13,951 nucleotides of DNA from an uncultured Bacilli bacterium (GTDB lineage Bacteria; Bacillota_I; Bacilli_A; RF39; UBA660), in NCBI GenBank assembly GCA_944371685.1, contig CALVXV010000015.1, forward strand, positions 1 through 13,951, written 5' to 3'. Both the position numbers and the translations under genes were made by a program. Positions 1 through 6,046 of the stretch are shown one piece after another. Within the stretch, counting starts at the first letter, position 1. Each line of letters starts with the position of its first letter. Under the pieces are notes generated by a model that did not search any database, had not been told where the DNA came from, and saw only the letters and a list, made by a program, of their open reading frames with translations.

Positions 1-38
1 ATCAGTCATAAAGTTTAACACAACTTTTTGTTAAAAAA

Positions 39-68
39 ACTTAGATATCTTTTCTATCTAAGTCTTTT
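39..68. terminator. Bidirectional intrinsic terminator
   Basis: A 9-bp perfect stem, ACTTAGATA (39-47) with TATCTAAGT (55-63), has a 7-nt loop. It is followed by TCTTTT on the + strand and preceded by seven A's, which form a T-tract on the - strand. It can therefore end transcription from either side, most likely for a gene left of the window. Its right arm contains the stop TAA (59-61) that closes the reading frame of the downstream gene remnant. Confidence 0.7.
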
Positions 69-238
69 GCGGTAAATGTTTCGCCAGTAATCTGGGCAGT
101 CGTGGTGACGTCTCGTCAGCCGCCACCGCTTCCGTGACCGGCTCCCGTGCGGTCTGCCCAGTCTTATATCTAAACTCCAACGTTCAAATTACTGGTGGAG
201 ATGGCAGTCAAAAAAATGCATTTCAACTTTCTTTATAA
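62..238 (+). pseudogene. 3' remnant of a variable surface-protein gene
   Basis: An open frame without a start codon runs from just after the stop at 59-61 to TAA at 236-238. Its last 30 or so residues include VLYLNSNVQITGGDGSQKNA, a pattern I associate with the C-terminus of secreted or surface proteins of gut Firmicutes that end in a '(V)RPVLYLKSNVQITGGxGT' style block. That assignment is from memory and not from a search. Only about 58 codons are left and no ribosome binding site or start is visible, so I call it a truncated remnant. The middle (about 88-163) is far richer in G+C than the rest of the window and its codons are mostly of the NNY type. It contains an 8-bp inverted repeat, CTGGGCAG and CTGCCCAG. 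It could be a leftover recombination cassette or the variable end of a retroelement-diversified gene. Confidence 0.55.
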
Positions 239-240
239 AT

Positions 241-286
241 AAAAGACTAAATTATGTATAATGATGTATATTTTAGTCTTTTTTTC
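241..286 (+). terminator. Intrinsic terminator after the gene remnant
   Basis: AAAAGACTAAA (241-251) pairs perfectly with TTTAGTCTTTT (272-282) around a 20-nt AT-rich loop, and the right arm runs into a tract of T's up to 285. The stem is AT-rich. It sits 2 bases after the stop codon of the remnant, which suggests it was the native terminator of the intact gene. Confidence 0.65.
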
Positions 287-290
287 TTTA

Positions 291-319
291 TGAAAAAGGT
301 TTTATTTTGGATTTATGAT
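291..319 (+). promoter_or_regulatory. Weak candidate promoter of the DUF1846 gene
   Basis: TATGAT (314-319) is a plausible -10 box with a poor -35 match (TGAAAA, 291-296) at 17-bp spacing, giving a short leader that keeps the ribosome binding site. A better-looking TATAAT at 326-331 would start transcription around 338, after the ribosome binding site, and so is less likely to be the main promoter. Confidence 0.35.
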
Positions 320-342
320 ATTATTTATAATAGGTGGTTGTA

Positions 343-1809
343 ATGAAAATAGGATTTGATAATAAAAAATATTTGGAGCTTCAAAGTAAGAAGATTAGGG
401 AGAAGATAGATAATTTTGATAAACTTTATTTGGAAATAGGTGGTAAATTATTTGACGATTATCATGCTTCCAGAGTACTTCCTGGTTTTGAGCCTGATTC
501 TAAAATGAAAATGCTTTTAAAATTGAAGGATATAACGGAAATAATTATATGTATTAGCGCGAAGGATATTGAACGAAAAAGGATGCGAGCTGACTATGGA
601 ATTACATATGATATGGAAGTTTTAAGGTTAATTTTTGAATTTAAGAAATTAGGTTTATCTGTAAATAGTGTGGTTATTACTTTATATAATGGAGAAGAAA
701 GTTCTAAAAGTTTTATTAAGAAATTAGAAGAAATAAATATTAAAGTTTATGTGCATAAGCCGACTGCAGGTTATCCAACAGATGTAGATAAAATTGTAAG
801 TGATGATGGATATGGAGCTAATCCTTATATAGAGACTACTAAGAAATTGGTGGTTGTTAGTGCTCCTGGTCCTGCTAGTGGTAAGTTAGCTACTTGTTTA
901 TCACAACTTTATCATGAATATAAAAAAGGAGTGCATGCAGGGTATGCTAAGTATGAGACTTTTCCAGTTTGGAATTTACCTTTAAAGCATCCGGTTAATA
1001 TGGCTTATGAGGCGGCTACCGCTGATATAAAAGATGTTAATATGATTGATTCTTTTCATTTGGAAAAGTATGGAGTTACGGCGGTTAATTATAACAGGGA
1101 TTTAGAAGTTTTTCCCATTTTACAAGCAATATTGCGAAAGATTATAGGTAAAGATATTTATTTTTCACCAACTGATATGGGAGTTAATATGGTGGGATTT
1201 TGTATTGATGATGATAATTTAGTATGCCGAGCTAGTAGGCAGGAAATTATAAGAAGATATTATACGGCTTTATGTGATTATAAAAAAGGAATGGTTACAG
1301 ATGGTGTTTGTGAGAAGATTAAGTTATTAATGAATGAACTTCATATTGATCCAGTTAAAGAAAGAAAAATTATTGGTATTTCCCGGGAAAAAATGGAGGA
1401 AGAAAAAGTACCAGTAGTAGCTTTGGAACTTAATGATGGTAGAGTTATTACTGGAAAAATGACTAAGTTGCTGAGTCCGGTTAGTGCTTTGATTTTGAAT
1501 TTTCTTAAGGAAGTTTCAGATATTGATGATTCAGTTGATTTGCTTAGTGATGATGTTTTAGAGCCTATAATACAACTAAAACCGATTATTAATCATCCTT
1601 CGGCTGTTTTAAGTTTAGGTGATGTGTTGATTGCACTTAGTATTTGTTCAGTTGGAAATGAGGCTTTAAAATTGGCTTTAGAAAATTTAAGTAAGCTTTA
1701 TGGTTTGGAGGCACATGCTTCTTTTATGGTTGATAGTGAAGAAGCCAATATTTTAAAGCGACTTAGAGTTAATTTAACATGTGATCCAGTGTTTTATTTA
1801 TATAGGTGA
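343..1809 (+). CDS. DUF1846 (UPF0371) family protein
   Basis: A 488-residue cytosolic protein of the DUF1846/UPF0371 family, whose biochemical role is not established to my knowledge. The family hallmark is the N-terminus, with KLYLEIGGKLFDDYHASRVL at about residues 27-46 followed by PGFEPDSK. Residues 174-184 read APGPASGKLAT, a glycine-rich loop resembling a P-loop (GxxxxGK without the usual S/T), followed by a conserved-looking HAGYAKYETFPVWNLPLKHP block. The length is normal for the family (about 490-500). The start was chosen at ATG 343 because AGGTGG (332-337) lies 5 bases upstream; a GTG at 334 would place the ribosome binding site inside the gene. It seems to be transcribed alone or with the next gene, since no terminator follows. 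The coding sequence contains a near-perfect Noc-binding-site match at 1378-1391. Confidence 0.9.
   Translation: MKIGFDNKKYLELQSKKIREKIDNFDKLYLEIGGKLFDDYHASRVLPGFEPDSKMKMLLKLKDITEIIICISAKDIERKRMRADYGITYDMEVLRLIFEFKKLGLSVNSVVITLYNGEESSKSFIKKLEEINIKVYVHKPTAGYPTDVDKIVSDDGYGANPYIETTKKLVVVSAPGPASGKLATCLSQLYHEYKKGVHAGYAKYETFPVWNLPLKHPVNMAYEAATADIKDVNMIDSFHLEKYGVTAVNYNRDLEVFPILQAILRKIIGKDIYFSPTDMGVNMVGFCIDDDNLVCRASRQEIIRRYYTALCDYKKGMVTDGVCEKIKLLMNELHIDPVKERKIIGISREKMEEEKVPVVALELNDGRVITGKMTKLLSPVSALILNFLKEVSDIDDSVDLLSDDVLEPIIQLKPIINHPSAVLSLGDVLIALSICSVGNEALKLALENLSKLYGLEAHASFMVDSEEANILKRLRVNLTCDPVFYLYR
1378..1391. promoter_or_regulatory. Noc-binding-site-like palindrome inside DUF1846 gene
   Basis: ATTTCCCGGGAAAA matches the Bacillus subtilis Noc-binding sequence ATTTCCCGGGAAAT at 13 of 14 positions, and its inner 12 bases are a perfect palindrome. 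It uses the codons ATT TCC CGG, which are uncommon choices in this AT-rich DNA, so the constraint could be at DNA level. A Noc homologue is encoded in the same window. Binding is inferred. Confidence 0.65.
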
Positions 1810-1820
1810 ACGATTATTTG

Positions 1821-1850
1821 TTTACCTTTTTGAATGGTGTGTGCTATAAT
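1821..1850 (+). promoter_or_regulatory. Promoter of the HD-domain/mnmE unit
   Basis: TTTACC (1821-1826) and a perfect TATAAT (1845-1850) are separated by 18 bp, which predicts transcription from about 1857. This rules out the upstream in-frame ATG at 1834 as the start of the HD-domain protein, because it lies within the promoter. Confidence 0.6.
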
Positions 1851-1881
1851 ACATGTGATGAAAAGGAGTGGTGGGGGTAAC

Positions 1882-2430
1882 GTGCGTAAGAAAGATATAA
1901 CTAGAGAGATTGCCCATGATGAGGAATTTTTGAAGATAGTTGCTCCTATTTTAGGTTCTAATGAATTTAAAAAAAGAAAGAATTGGAAACATCATGAAAA
2001 TTGTTCTTTATATGAACACTGTTTAATAGTTTCTTATTTGTCATATAAAATTTGTAAGAGGAGAAAATGGAATTATAGAGATGCGGCTATTGGAGGACTT
2101 TTACATGATTTTTATTTGCGACCATGGCAAAATCGGGTTCATGAAAAGGTTCCTTTTTTTAAACAACATGGTTTTGTTCATGCTCATGAAGCGATGGAAA
2201 ATGCTTATAAATTTTTCCCAGAACTTATGAATGATAGGATTGCAAATATAATTGAAAGACATATGTTTCCGCTTAATATTATTCCGCCTAAATATAAAGA
2301 GGGATGGGTAGTTACTTATGCTGATAAAAGATTATCAATGGATGTTGTTGTTAATATAAAGGCTTTACCAAAGTATTTAGGGTTGGCTAGATTTATATAT
2401 AATGTTAAGAAGTTTTTTAGAAGAAGGTGA
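1882..2430 (+). CDS. HD-domain phosphohydrolase-like protein
   Basis: About 182 residues with the metal-binding pattern of HD-superfamily phosphohydrolases: His46 in YEHC, His75-Asp76 in LLHDF, His127 in ERHMFP and Asp148 in YADK. These positions match the H...HD...H...D order of the family, and such enzymes usually hydrolyse phosphate esters of nucleotides. The substrate cannot be told. The C-terminus is very basic (KKFFRRR), which could favour contact with nucleic acid or membrane. I chose GTG 1882, preceded by a G-rich stretch (1871-1878) and AAAAGGAG further up. ATG 1858 is an in-frame alternative but would give a nearly leaderless mRNA from the promoter at 1821-1850. The stop lies 4 bases before the mnmE start, and the mnmE ribosome binding site is inside this gene's end, so the two are co-transcribed. 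Confidence 0.8.
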   Translation: MRKKDITREIAHDEEFLKIVAPILGSNEFKKRKNWKHHENCSLYEHCLIVSYLSYKICKRRKWNYRDAAIGGLLHDFYLRPWQNRVHEKVPFFKQHGFVHAHEAMENAYKFFPELMNDRIANIIERHMFPLNIIPPKYKEGWVVTYADKRLSMDVVVNIKALPKYLGLARFIYNVKKFFRRR

Positions 2431-2434
2431 TTTG

Positions 2435-3784
2435 ATGGAGGATACTATAGCAGCTATTTCAACTGCCCAAGGAGTTGGGGCTATTTCAATTATTAGAGTT
2501 AGTGGGACTGAGGCAATAGAAATTGTTAGTAAGATTTTTTCTAATAAAAAGTTTTTTGATGCTCCAAGTCATACGATTCATTATGGTTATATAATGGATG
2601 GTGATTCAAAGGTTGATGAGGTTTTAGTTACTATTATGAGAGCGCCTAAGACTTTTACCAAGGAAGATATTGTGGAAATTAATGCTCATGGTGGAATTAT
2701 GACAACTGATAAGATTTTAGAGTTGTTGCTTGTTAATGGATGTAGACTTGCTGAACCAGGGGAGTTTACTAAAAGAGCATTTTTAAATGGTAGAATTGAT
2801 TTAACGGAAGCTGAAGGGGTTATGAATTTGATAAATTCAAAAACAGATATTTCCCGGAAAATAGCTTTGAATCAAGTTGGTGGTAAAGTTTCTTCAATGA
2901 TTAGTAATTTAAGGGATGAACTGGCGGGAATTATTGCTAATATTGAAGTTAATATTGATTATCCAGAGTATGAAGATATAGAAGAAGTGACAATAGATAA
3001 AATTAATTCTAATTTAAATGAACTTGAGAGTAAAATTGATAAGATTTTAAAAGAGAGTAAGAATGGTGAGGTTTTAACTAATGGCATTAAAACAGCGATT
3101 GTTGGAAAGCCTAATGTTGGAAAAAGTAGTTTACTTAACAGATTAATTGGTGAAGATAAAGCGATTGTGACGGATATTCAAGGAACGACACGTGATAGTG
3201 TTGAAGCTACTTTACGTATAGATAATTTAATTTTGAATTTAATTGATACAGCGGGTATTAGGAAAACTGATGATGTTGTTGAAAGTATTGGGGTAGACAA
3301 GAGTTTAAAGTTAATAGACGAAGCTGATTTGATTTTATTTGTAGTTAATTATAATGAAAAATTAAGTCGTGATGATTTAGTAATTTTAGATAAATTAAGA
3401 GGTAAGAATTATATTACGATAGTTAATAAGACTGATTTAGAGAAAAAAATTGATGATGATAAACTTTCTAATGCTGTATATGTTAGTGCGTTAAATGATG
3501 ATAACATAGATGAAATAGGTAATAAAATTAAAAAATTATTTGATTTAGAGAAGATAGAAACGGCTGATTTAACTTATTTAACTAGTGCGAGAAGTCAGGC
3601 AATTTTAAGAAAAGTTTTAGAGAGTGTCAAAGCGGTTAGAAAAGGTATAGAAAATAATTATCCTATTGATATGGTGGAAATTGATTTGAAGGATATATGG
3701 AATTTACTTGGTGAGATTATTGGTGAGAGTTATGATGAGGAGTTATTAGATCAATTATTTAGTAGATTTTGTGTTGGAAAATAA
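2435..3784 (+). CDS. mnmE: tRNA modification GTPase MnmE (TrmE)
   Basis: MnmE works with MnmG to modify wobble uridine 34 of certain tRNAs (cmnm5U/nm5U), using GTP hydrolysis, methylene-tetrahydrofolate, FAD and NADH. The 449-residue protein has the standard order. First comes the N-terminal tetrahydrofolate-binding domain (begins MEDTIAAISTAQGVGAISII), then a helical domain interrupted by the GTPase domain with G1 GKPNVGKSS (about 224-232), TTRD, DTAG (about 271) and NKTD (about 331). The C-terminal motif is FCVGK, with the essential Cys three residues from the end. The start is ATG 2435, with AGAAGGTGA directly upstream; an earlier in-frame ATG at 2402 lies inside the preceding gene and lacks a ribosome binding site. 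The gene contains a Noc-site-like sequence at 2849-2862. Unlike in many Bacilli, about 400 bases of other material separate it from mnmG. Confidence 0.98.
   Translation: MEDTIAAISTAQGVGAISIIRVSGTEAIEIVSKIFSNKKFFDAPSHTIHYGYIMDGDSKVDEVLVTIMRAPKTFTKEDIVEINAHGGIMTTDKILELLLVNGCRLAEPGEFTKRAFLNGRIDLTEAEGVMNLINSKTDISRKIALNQVGGKVSSMISNLRDELAGIIANIEVNIDYPEYEDIEEVTIDKINSNLNELESKIDKILKESKNGEVLTNGIKTAIVGKPNVGKSSLLNRLIGEDKAIVTDIQGTTRDSVEATLRIDNLILNLIDTAGIRKTDDVVESIGVDKSLKLIDEADLILFVVNYNEKLSRDDLVILDKLRGKNYITIVNKTDLEKKIDDDKLSNAVYVSALNDDNIDEIGNKIKKLFDLEKIETADLTYLTSARSQAILRKVLESVKAVRKGIENNYPIDMVEIDLKDIWNLLGEIIGESYDEELLDQLFSRFCVGK
2849..2862. promoter_or_regulatory. Noc-binding-site-like sequence inside mnmE
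   Basis: ATTTCCCGGAAAAT agrees with the Bacillus consensus ATTTCCCGGGAAAT at 13 of 14 positions; only position 10 differs. It falls in codons for Ile-Ser-Arg-Lys, again spelled ATT TCC CGG as in the first site. Its role as a Noc site is inferred from the match and from the nearby noc gene. Confidence 0.6.
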
Positions 3785-3798
3785 AATTTATATTTGAT

Positions 3799-3827
3799 TT
3801 GTCTTAAAGTTAAATTTATGTTATTAT
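3799..3827 (+). promoter_or_regulatory. Promoter for a possible small RNA after mnmE
   Basis: TTGTCT (3799-3804) and TATTAT (3822-3827) have an ideal 17-bp spacer, predicting a start near 3834. No ordinary gene follows before the hairpin at 3907-3939, so the product would be a short RNA of roughly 110 nt. Confidence 0.5.
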
Positions 3828-3850
3828 GTGTATAGATGAATGAAACTTTA

Positions 3851-3889
3851 TAAAATAAAAAGGAATGCTTAATACACCAATGTCAAGCA
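3851..3889 (-). terminator. Weak terminator-like hairpin, - strand
   Basis: Read on the - strand, TGCTT (3889 downwards, complement of AAGCA) pairs with AAGCA (complement of 3866-3870) over a 14-nt loop and is followed by TTCCTTTTTATTTTA. The stem has only 5 bp. It could end the transcript of the candidate - strand peptide gene. Confidence 0.3.
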
Positions 3890-3906
3890 CGACTAATATT
3901 TTGTTC

Positions 3907-3939
3907 GCACCTAAATCATTGATGAAATGAGTTAGGTGC
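3907..3939. repeat. Strong hairpin, possible bidirectional terminator
   Basis: GCACCTAA (3907-3914) pairs with TTAGGTGC (3932-3939). Inside an A/G mismatch, TCATT (3916-3920) pairs with AATGA (3926-3930) around the 5-nt loop GATGA. This 33-nt structure, 13 bp with one mismatch, is the most stable hairpin in the spacer. Its right arm plus one flanking base on each side (3930-3940) is also nearly complementary to 4043-4053. Confidence 0.7.
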
Positions 3940-3944
3940 TTTCG

Positions 3945-4028
3945 CTATTTAGACAGTATTAGAAATATTAAAATAAATATGAGGATAATTATAACAAAGA
4001 AAGAGTTTTCTTTTTTTGTCATAAGCAT
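3945..4028 (-). CDS. Candidate hydrophobic peptide, type I toxin-like
   Basis: A 27-codon - strand frame starts at ATG 4028-4026 (or ATG 4022-4020, 25 codons) and ends with TAG at 3947-3945. It encodes a short charged head (MLMTKKENS) and a single strongly hydrophobic segment, FFVIIILIFILIFLILSK. Size and layout resemble the membrane peptides of type I toxin-antitoxin loci. A perfect TATAAT (4074-4079 on the complement) lies upstream, and the stop codon is 5 bases from the strong hairpin at 3907-3939. Against it, no Shine-Dalgarno sequence precedes either ATG, and T-rich DNA in an AT-rich genome easily encodes hydrophobic strings by chance. I recognise no family. The evidence is the combination with the opposing promoter and the pairing of 5' and 3' ends. 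Confidence 0.3.
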   Translation of the reverse strand: MLMTKKENSFFVIIILIFILIFLILSK

Positions 4029-4073
4029 CAAGGTATTAGAGGAGCACCCAACTATTGAACATTTTTTGTATAA

Positions 4074-4102
4074 ATTATAATAAATGGTTATACCAAATAG
4101 AA
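4074..4102 (-). promoter_or_regulatory. Candidate - strand promoter
   Basis: On the - strand a perfect TATAAT (complement of 4074-4079) follows a weak -35 TTCTAT (complement of 4097-4102) at 17 bp. A start near 4067 would give a leader of about 39 nt before the peptide ATG at 4028, containing AGTTGGGTGCT. Confidence 0.4.
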
Positions 4103-4138
4103 TATAATTTATTATTTTTAAATGAAGTTTTAATTTAT

Positions 4139-4167
4139 TTGACTATCTTTTTTTGTTGTTGTAAAAT
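4139..4167 (+). promoter_or_regulatory. Promoter of mnmG-rsmG
   Basis: TTGACT (4139-4144) and TAAAAT (4162-4167) each match the SigA consensus at 5 of 6 positions with a 17-bp spacer. Transcription should start near 4174, leaving a short leader with the ribosome binding site GGTGGTGAT. mnmG thus has its own promoter in addition to any read-through from mnmE. Confidence 0.7.
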
Positions 4168-4194
4168 TAACTCTAGTATTTGGTGGTGATTTGT

Positions 4195-6045
4195 ATGGAA
4201 TATGAAGTAATTGTAGTAGGTGGTGGACATGCGGGATGTGAAGCAGCTTTAGCATGCGCCCGCAAAGGCCACAAGACTTTACTTGTTACAGGAAACATTA
4301 ATAATATTGCAGATATGCCTTGTAATCCGTCAATTGGTGGAAGCGCGAAAGGTATTGTTGTTAGAGAGATTGATGCTTTAGGTGGTGAGATGGGAAATAA
4401 TGCGGATAAGAGTTTACTGCAAATAAAGATGCTTAATACGGCTAAAGGACCAGCTGTGCGTAGTTTAAGAGCGCAAGCTGATAAAATAACTTATCCTAAA
4501 AATATGCTTAAAACTTTGAAAAGTACAGATAATTTAGATATTAAAGAAGCTTTAGTTAAGGATGTACTTACACCTAATAATAAAGTTGATGGTGTATTGC
4601 TTGAAGATGGTGAAGAAATTAAAGCTAAAGCAGTTATTTTAACGACTGGTACTTATATGAATGCGGATATTATGGTTGGTGATACTCGCCATAGAGAAGG
4701 ACCTCATGGAGAGAAGCCGTCTAATTATTTAAGTGATAATTTGGCGAAAAAAGGTTTTATTATTAAAAGGTTAAAAACTGGTACACCACCTAGAATTGCT
4801 AGAGATAGTATTGATTTTTCTAAGGCTAAAAGAGAAGATGGTGATAGTGTTTATCATACTTTTAGTTTTGATAATGAACCGATGTATGATATAGATAAAC
4901 AAGTACCTTGTTATTTAATTTATACTGATGATGAGACACATAAGATAATTAGAGATAATTTGAACAAATCTAGTATGTATGGAGGTTTATCTGATATTAA
5001 AGGTGTTGGTCCAAGATATTGTCCTTCGATTGAAGATAAGATAGTTAGATTTAGTGATAAGGAAAGACATCAGTTATTTTTAGAGCCTGAGAGTTTATAT
5101 TATGATGATATTTATTTGCAAGGTTTTTCAACTAGTATGCCATATGATGTTCAAGAAAAGATGGTTCATAGTTTACCGGGGCTTGAGCAAGCGAAAATTT
5201 TAAAGTATGCTTATGCGATAGAATATGATGCAATTTATCCAACGCAACTTAAATTTAATTTGGAAACTAAGTTAATTGAAAATTTATTTACAGCTGGTCA
5301 GATTAATGGAACTAGTGGTTATGAAGAAGCGGCTTGTCAGGGACTTATGGCAGGTATTAATGCATGTTTGAAATTGGAGGGTAAGGAACCGTTTATTTTA
5401 AGAAGGGATGAAGCTTATATAGGAGTATTAATTGATGATTTAATTACTAAAGGTATAAGAGATCCTTATAGATTGCTTACTTCACGTGCTGAATATAGGT
5501 TACTTCTTAGAACTGATAATGCGGATTTAAGACTTAGAGAGTATGGTCATAAGTTTGGACTTGTTTCAGATGAAAAATATAAAAGATTTTTAAATAAAAA
5601 AGAAAGTATAAAAAAAGCTACTTTGGAATTTAAAGAGAAGCGATTAACTCCAAAAAATAATGATTATTTAATTAGTTTAGGAACTAAGGAGTTAAAAGAT
5701 GGGGTTTCTTTATATGATTTACTTAGAAGGCCAGAGATAAAAGTAGAATATTTGACTAGATTTTTGGATAATAAATATGACCATGAAGTGTTGGAACAGG
5801 TGTCTATATTGGCTAAATATGAGGGATATATTAATAAATCTTTAAAAGAAGCTGAAAAGTTAAAACATTTAGAAAATAAGAAGATACCTGATGATATTGA
5901 TTATGATGCGATGCACAATTTAGCTAGTGAAGCTAAACAAAAATTAAAGGCGGTTAAACCACTTACGATTGGACAGGCAATGCGAATTAGTGGTGTTAAT
6001 CCGGCTGATATTTCAATACTTACTATGTATATGAAGCGAGGTTAA
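4195..6045 (+). CDS. mnmG: tRNA uridine-5-carboxymethylaminomethyl enzyme MnmG (GidA)
   Basis: The FAD-binding partner of MnmE in the modification of wobble uridine 34 in tRNA. The 616-residue length is typical for the full-size bacterial enzyme. It starts MEYEVIVVGGGHAGCEAALA, giving the dinucleotide-binding GGGHAG at residues 9-14, and has the family blocks NPSIGGSAKG, LKTGTPPRI and GTSGYEEAACQGLMAGINA. The C-terminal MnmE/tRNA-binding domain ends in ISGVNPADISILTMYMK. ATG 4195 is chosen because GGTGGTGAT (4182-4190) stands just upstream; the in-frame TTG 4180 would bury it. The rsmG start follows 1 base after the stop, so the two form an operon. No key residue appears to be missing. Confidence 0.98.
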   Translation: MEYEVIVVGGGHAGCEAALACARKGHKTLLVTGNINNIADMPCNPSIGGSAKGIVVREIDALGGEMGNNADKSLLQIKMLNTAKGPAVRSLRAQADKITYPKNMLKTLKSTDNLDIKEALVKDVLTPNNKVDGVLLEDGEEIKAKAVILTTGTYMNADIMVGDTRHREGPHGEKPSNYLSDNLAKKGFIIKRLKTGTPPRIARDSIDFSKAKREDGDSVYHTFSFDNEPMYDIDKQVPCYLIYTDDETHKIIRDNLNKSSMYGGLSDIKGVGPRYCPSIEDKIVRFSDKERHQLFLEPESLYYDDIYLQGFSTSMPYDVQEKMVHSLPGLEQAKILKYAYAIEYDAIYPTQLKFNLETKLIENLFTAGQINGTSGYEEAACQGLMAGINACLKLEGKEPFILRRDEAYIGVLIDDLITKGIRDPYRLLTSRAEYRLLLRTDNADLRLREYGHKFGLVSDEKYKRFLNKKESIKKATLEFKEKRLTPKNNDYLISLGTKELKDGVSLYDLLRRPEIKVEYLTRFLDNKYDHEVLEQVSILAKYEGYINKSLKEAEKLKHLENKKIPDDIDYDAMHNLASEAKQKLKAVKPLTIGQAMRISGVNPADISILTMYMKRG

Positions 6046-6046
6046 T

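Larger units (their letters stand above)
3834..3950 (+). ncRNA. Candidate small antisense RNA
   Basis: The predicted transcript runs from the promoter at 3799-3827 through a short hairpin (TGCTT 3866-3870 with AAGCA 3885-3889) to the strong hairpin at 3907-3939 followed by TTTCGCTATTT. It would overlap in antisense the 3' part of a transcript coming from the - strand promoter at 4074-4102. I recognise no known RNA family here. It also holds a 21-codon frame (ATG 3865 to TGA 3928-3930), but the ribosome binding site lies too close to its ATG, so translation is doubtful. Confidence 0.35.

Noticed and set aside
2916..2932. CGGGAATT as another Noc half-site
   Set aside because: The left half-site is missing, so the overall match is poor.
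3865..3930. 21-residue + strand frame starting MLNTPMSSTTNILFAP
   Set aside because: The Shine-Dalgarno-like AAAAAGGA touches the ATG, leaving no spacing, and the end of the frame is made by the hairpin arms. The 'FAP' resemblance to Fst-type toxins is only three residues.
3979..4080. 33-residue + strand frame in the mnmE-mnmG spacer (MRIIITKKEFSFFV...)
   Set aside because: No ribosome binding site, and it is the complement of the more toxin-like - strand frame; only one, if any, can be real.
3785..4194. Known riboswitch, T-box, 6S, SRP, tmRNA or RNase P RNA in the spacer
   Set aside because: None of the conserved cores I know for these RNAs is present; the structure found does not fit them.
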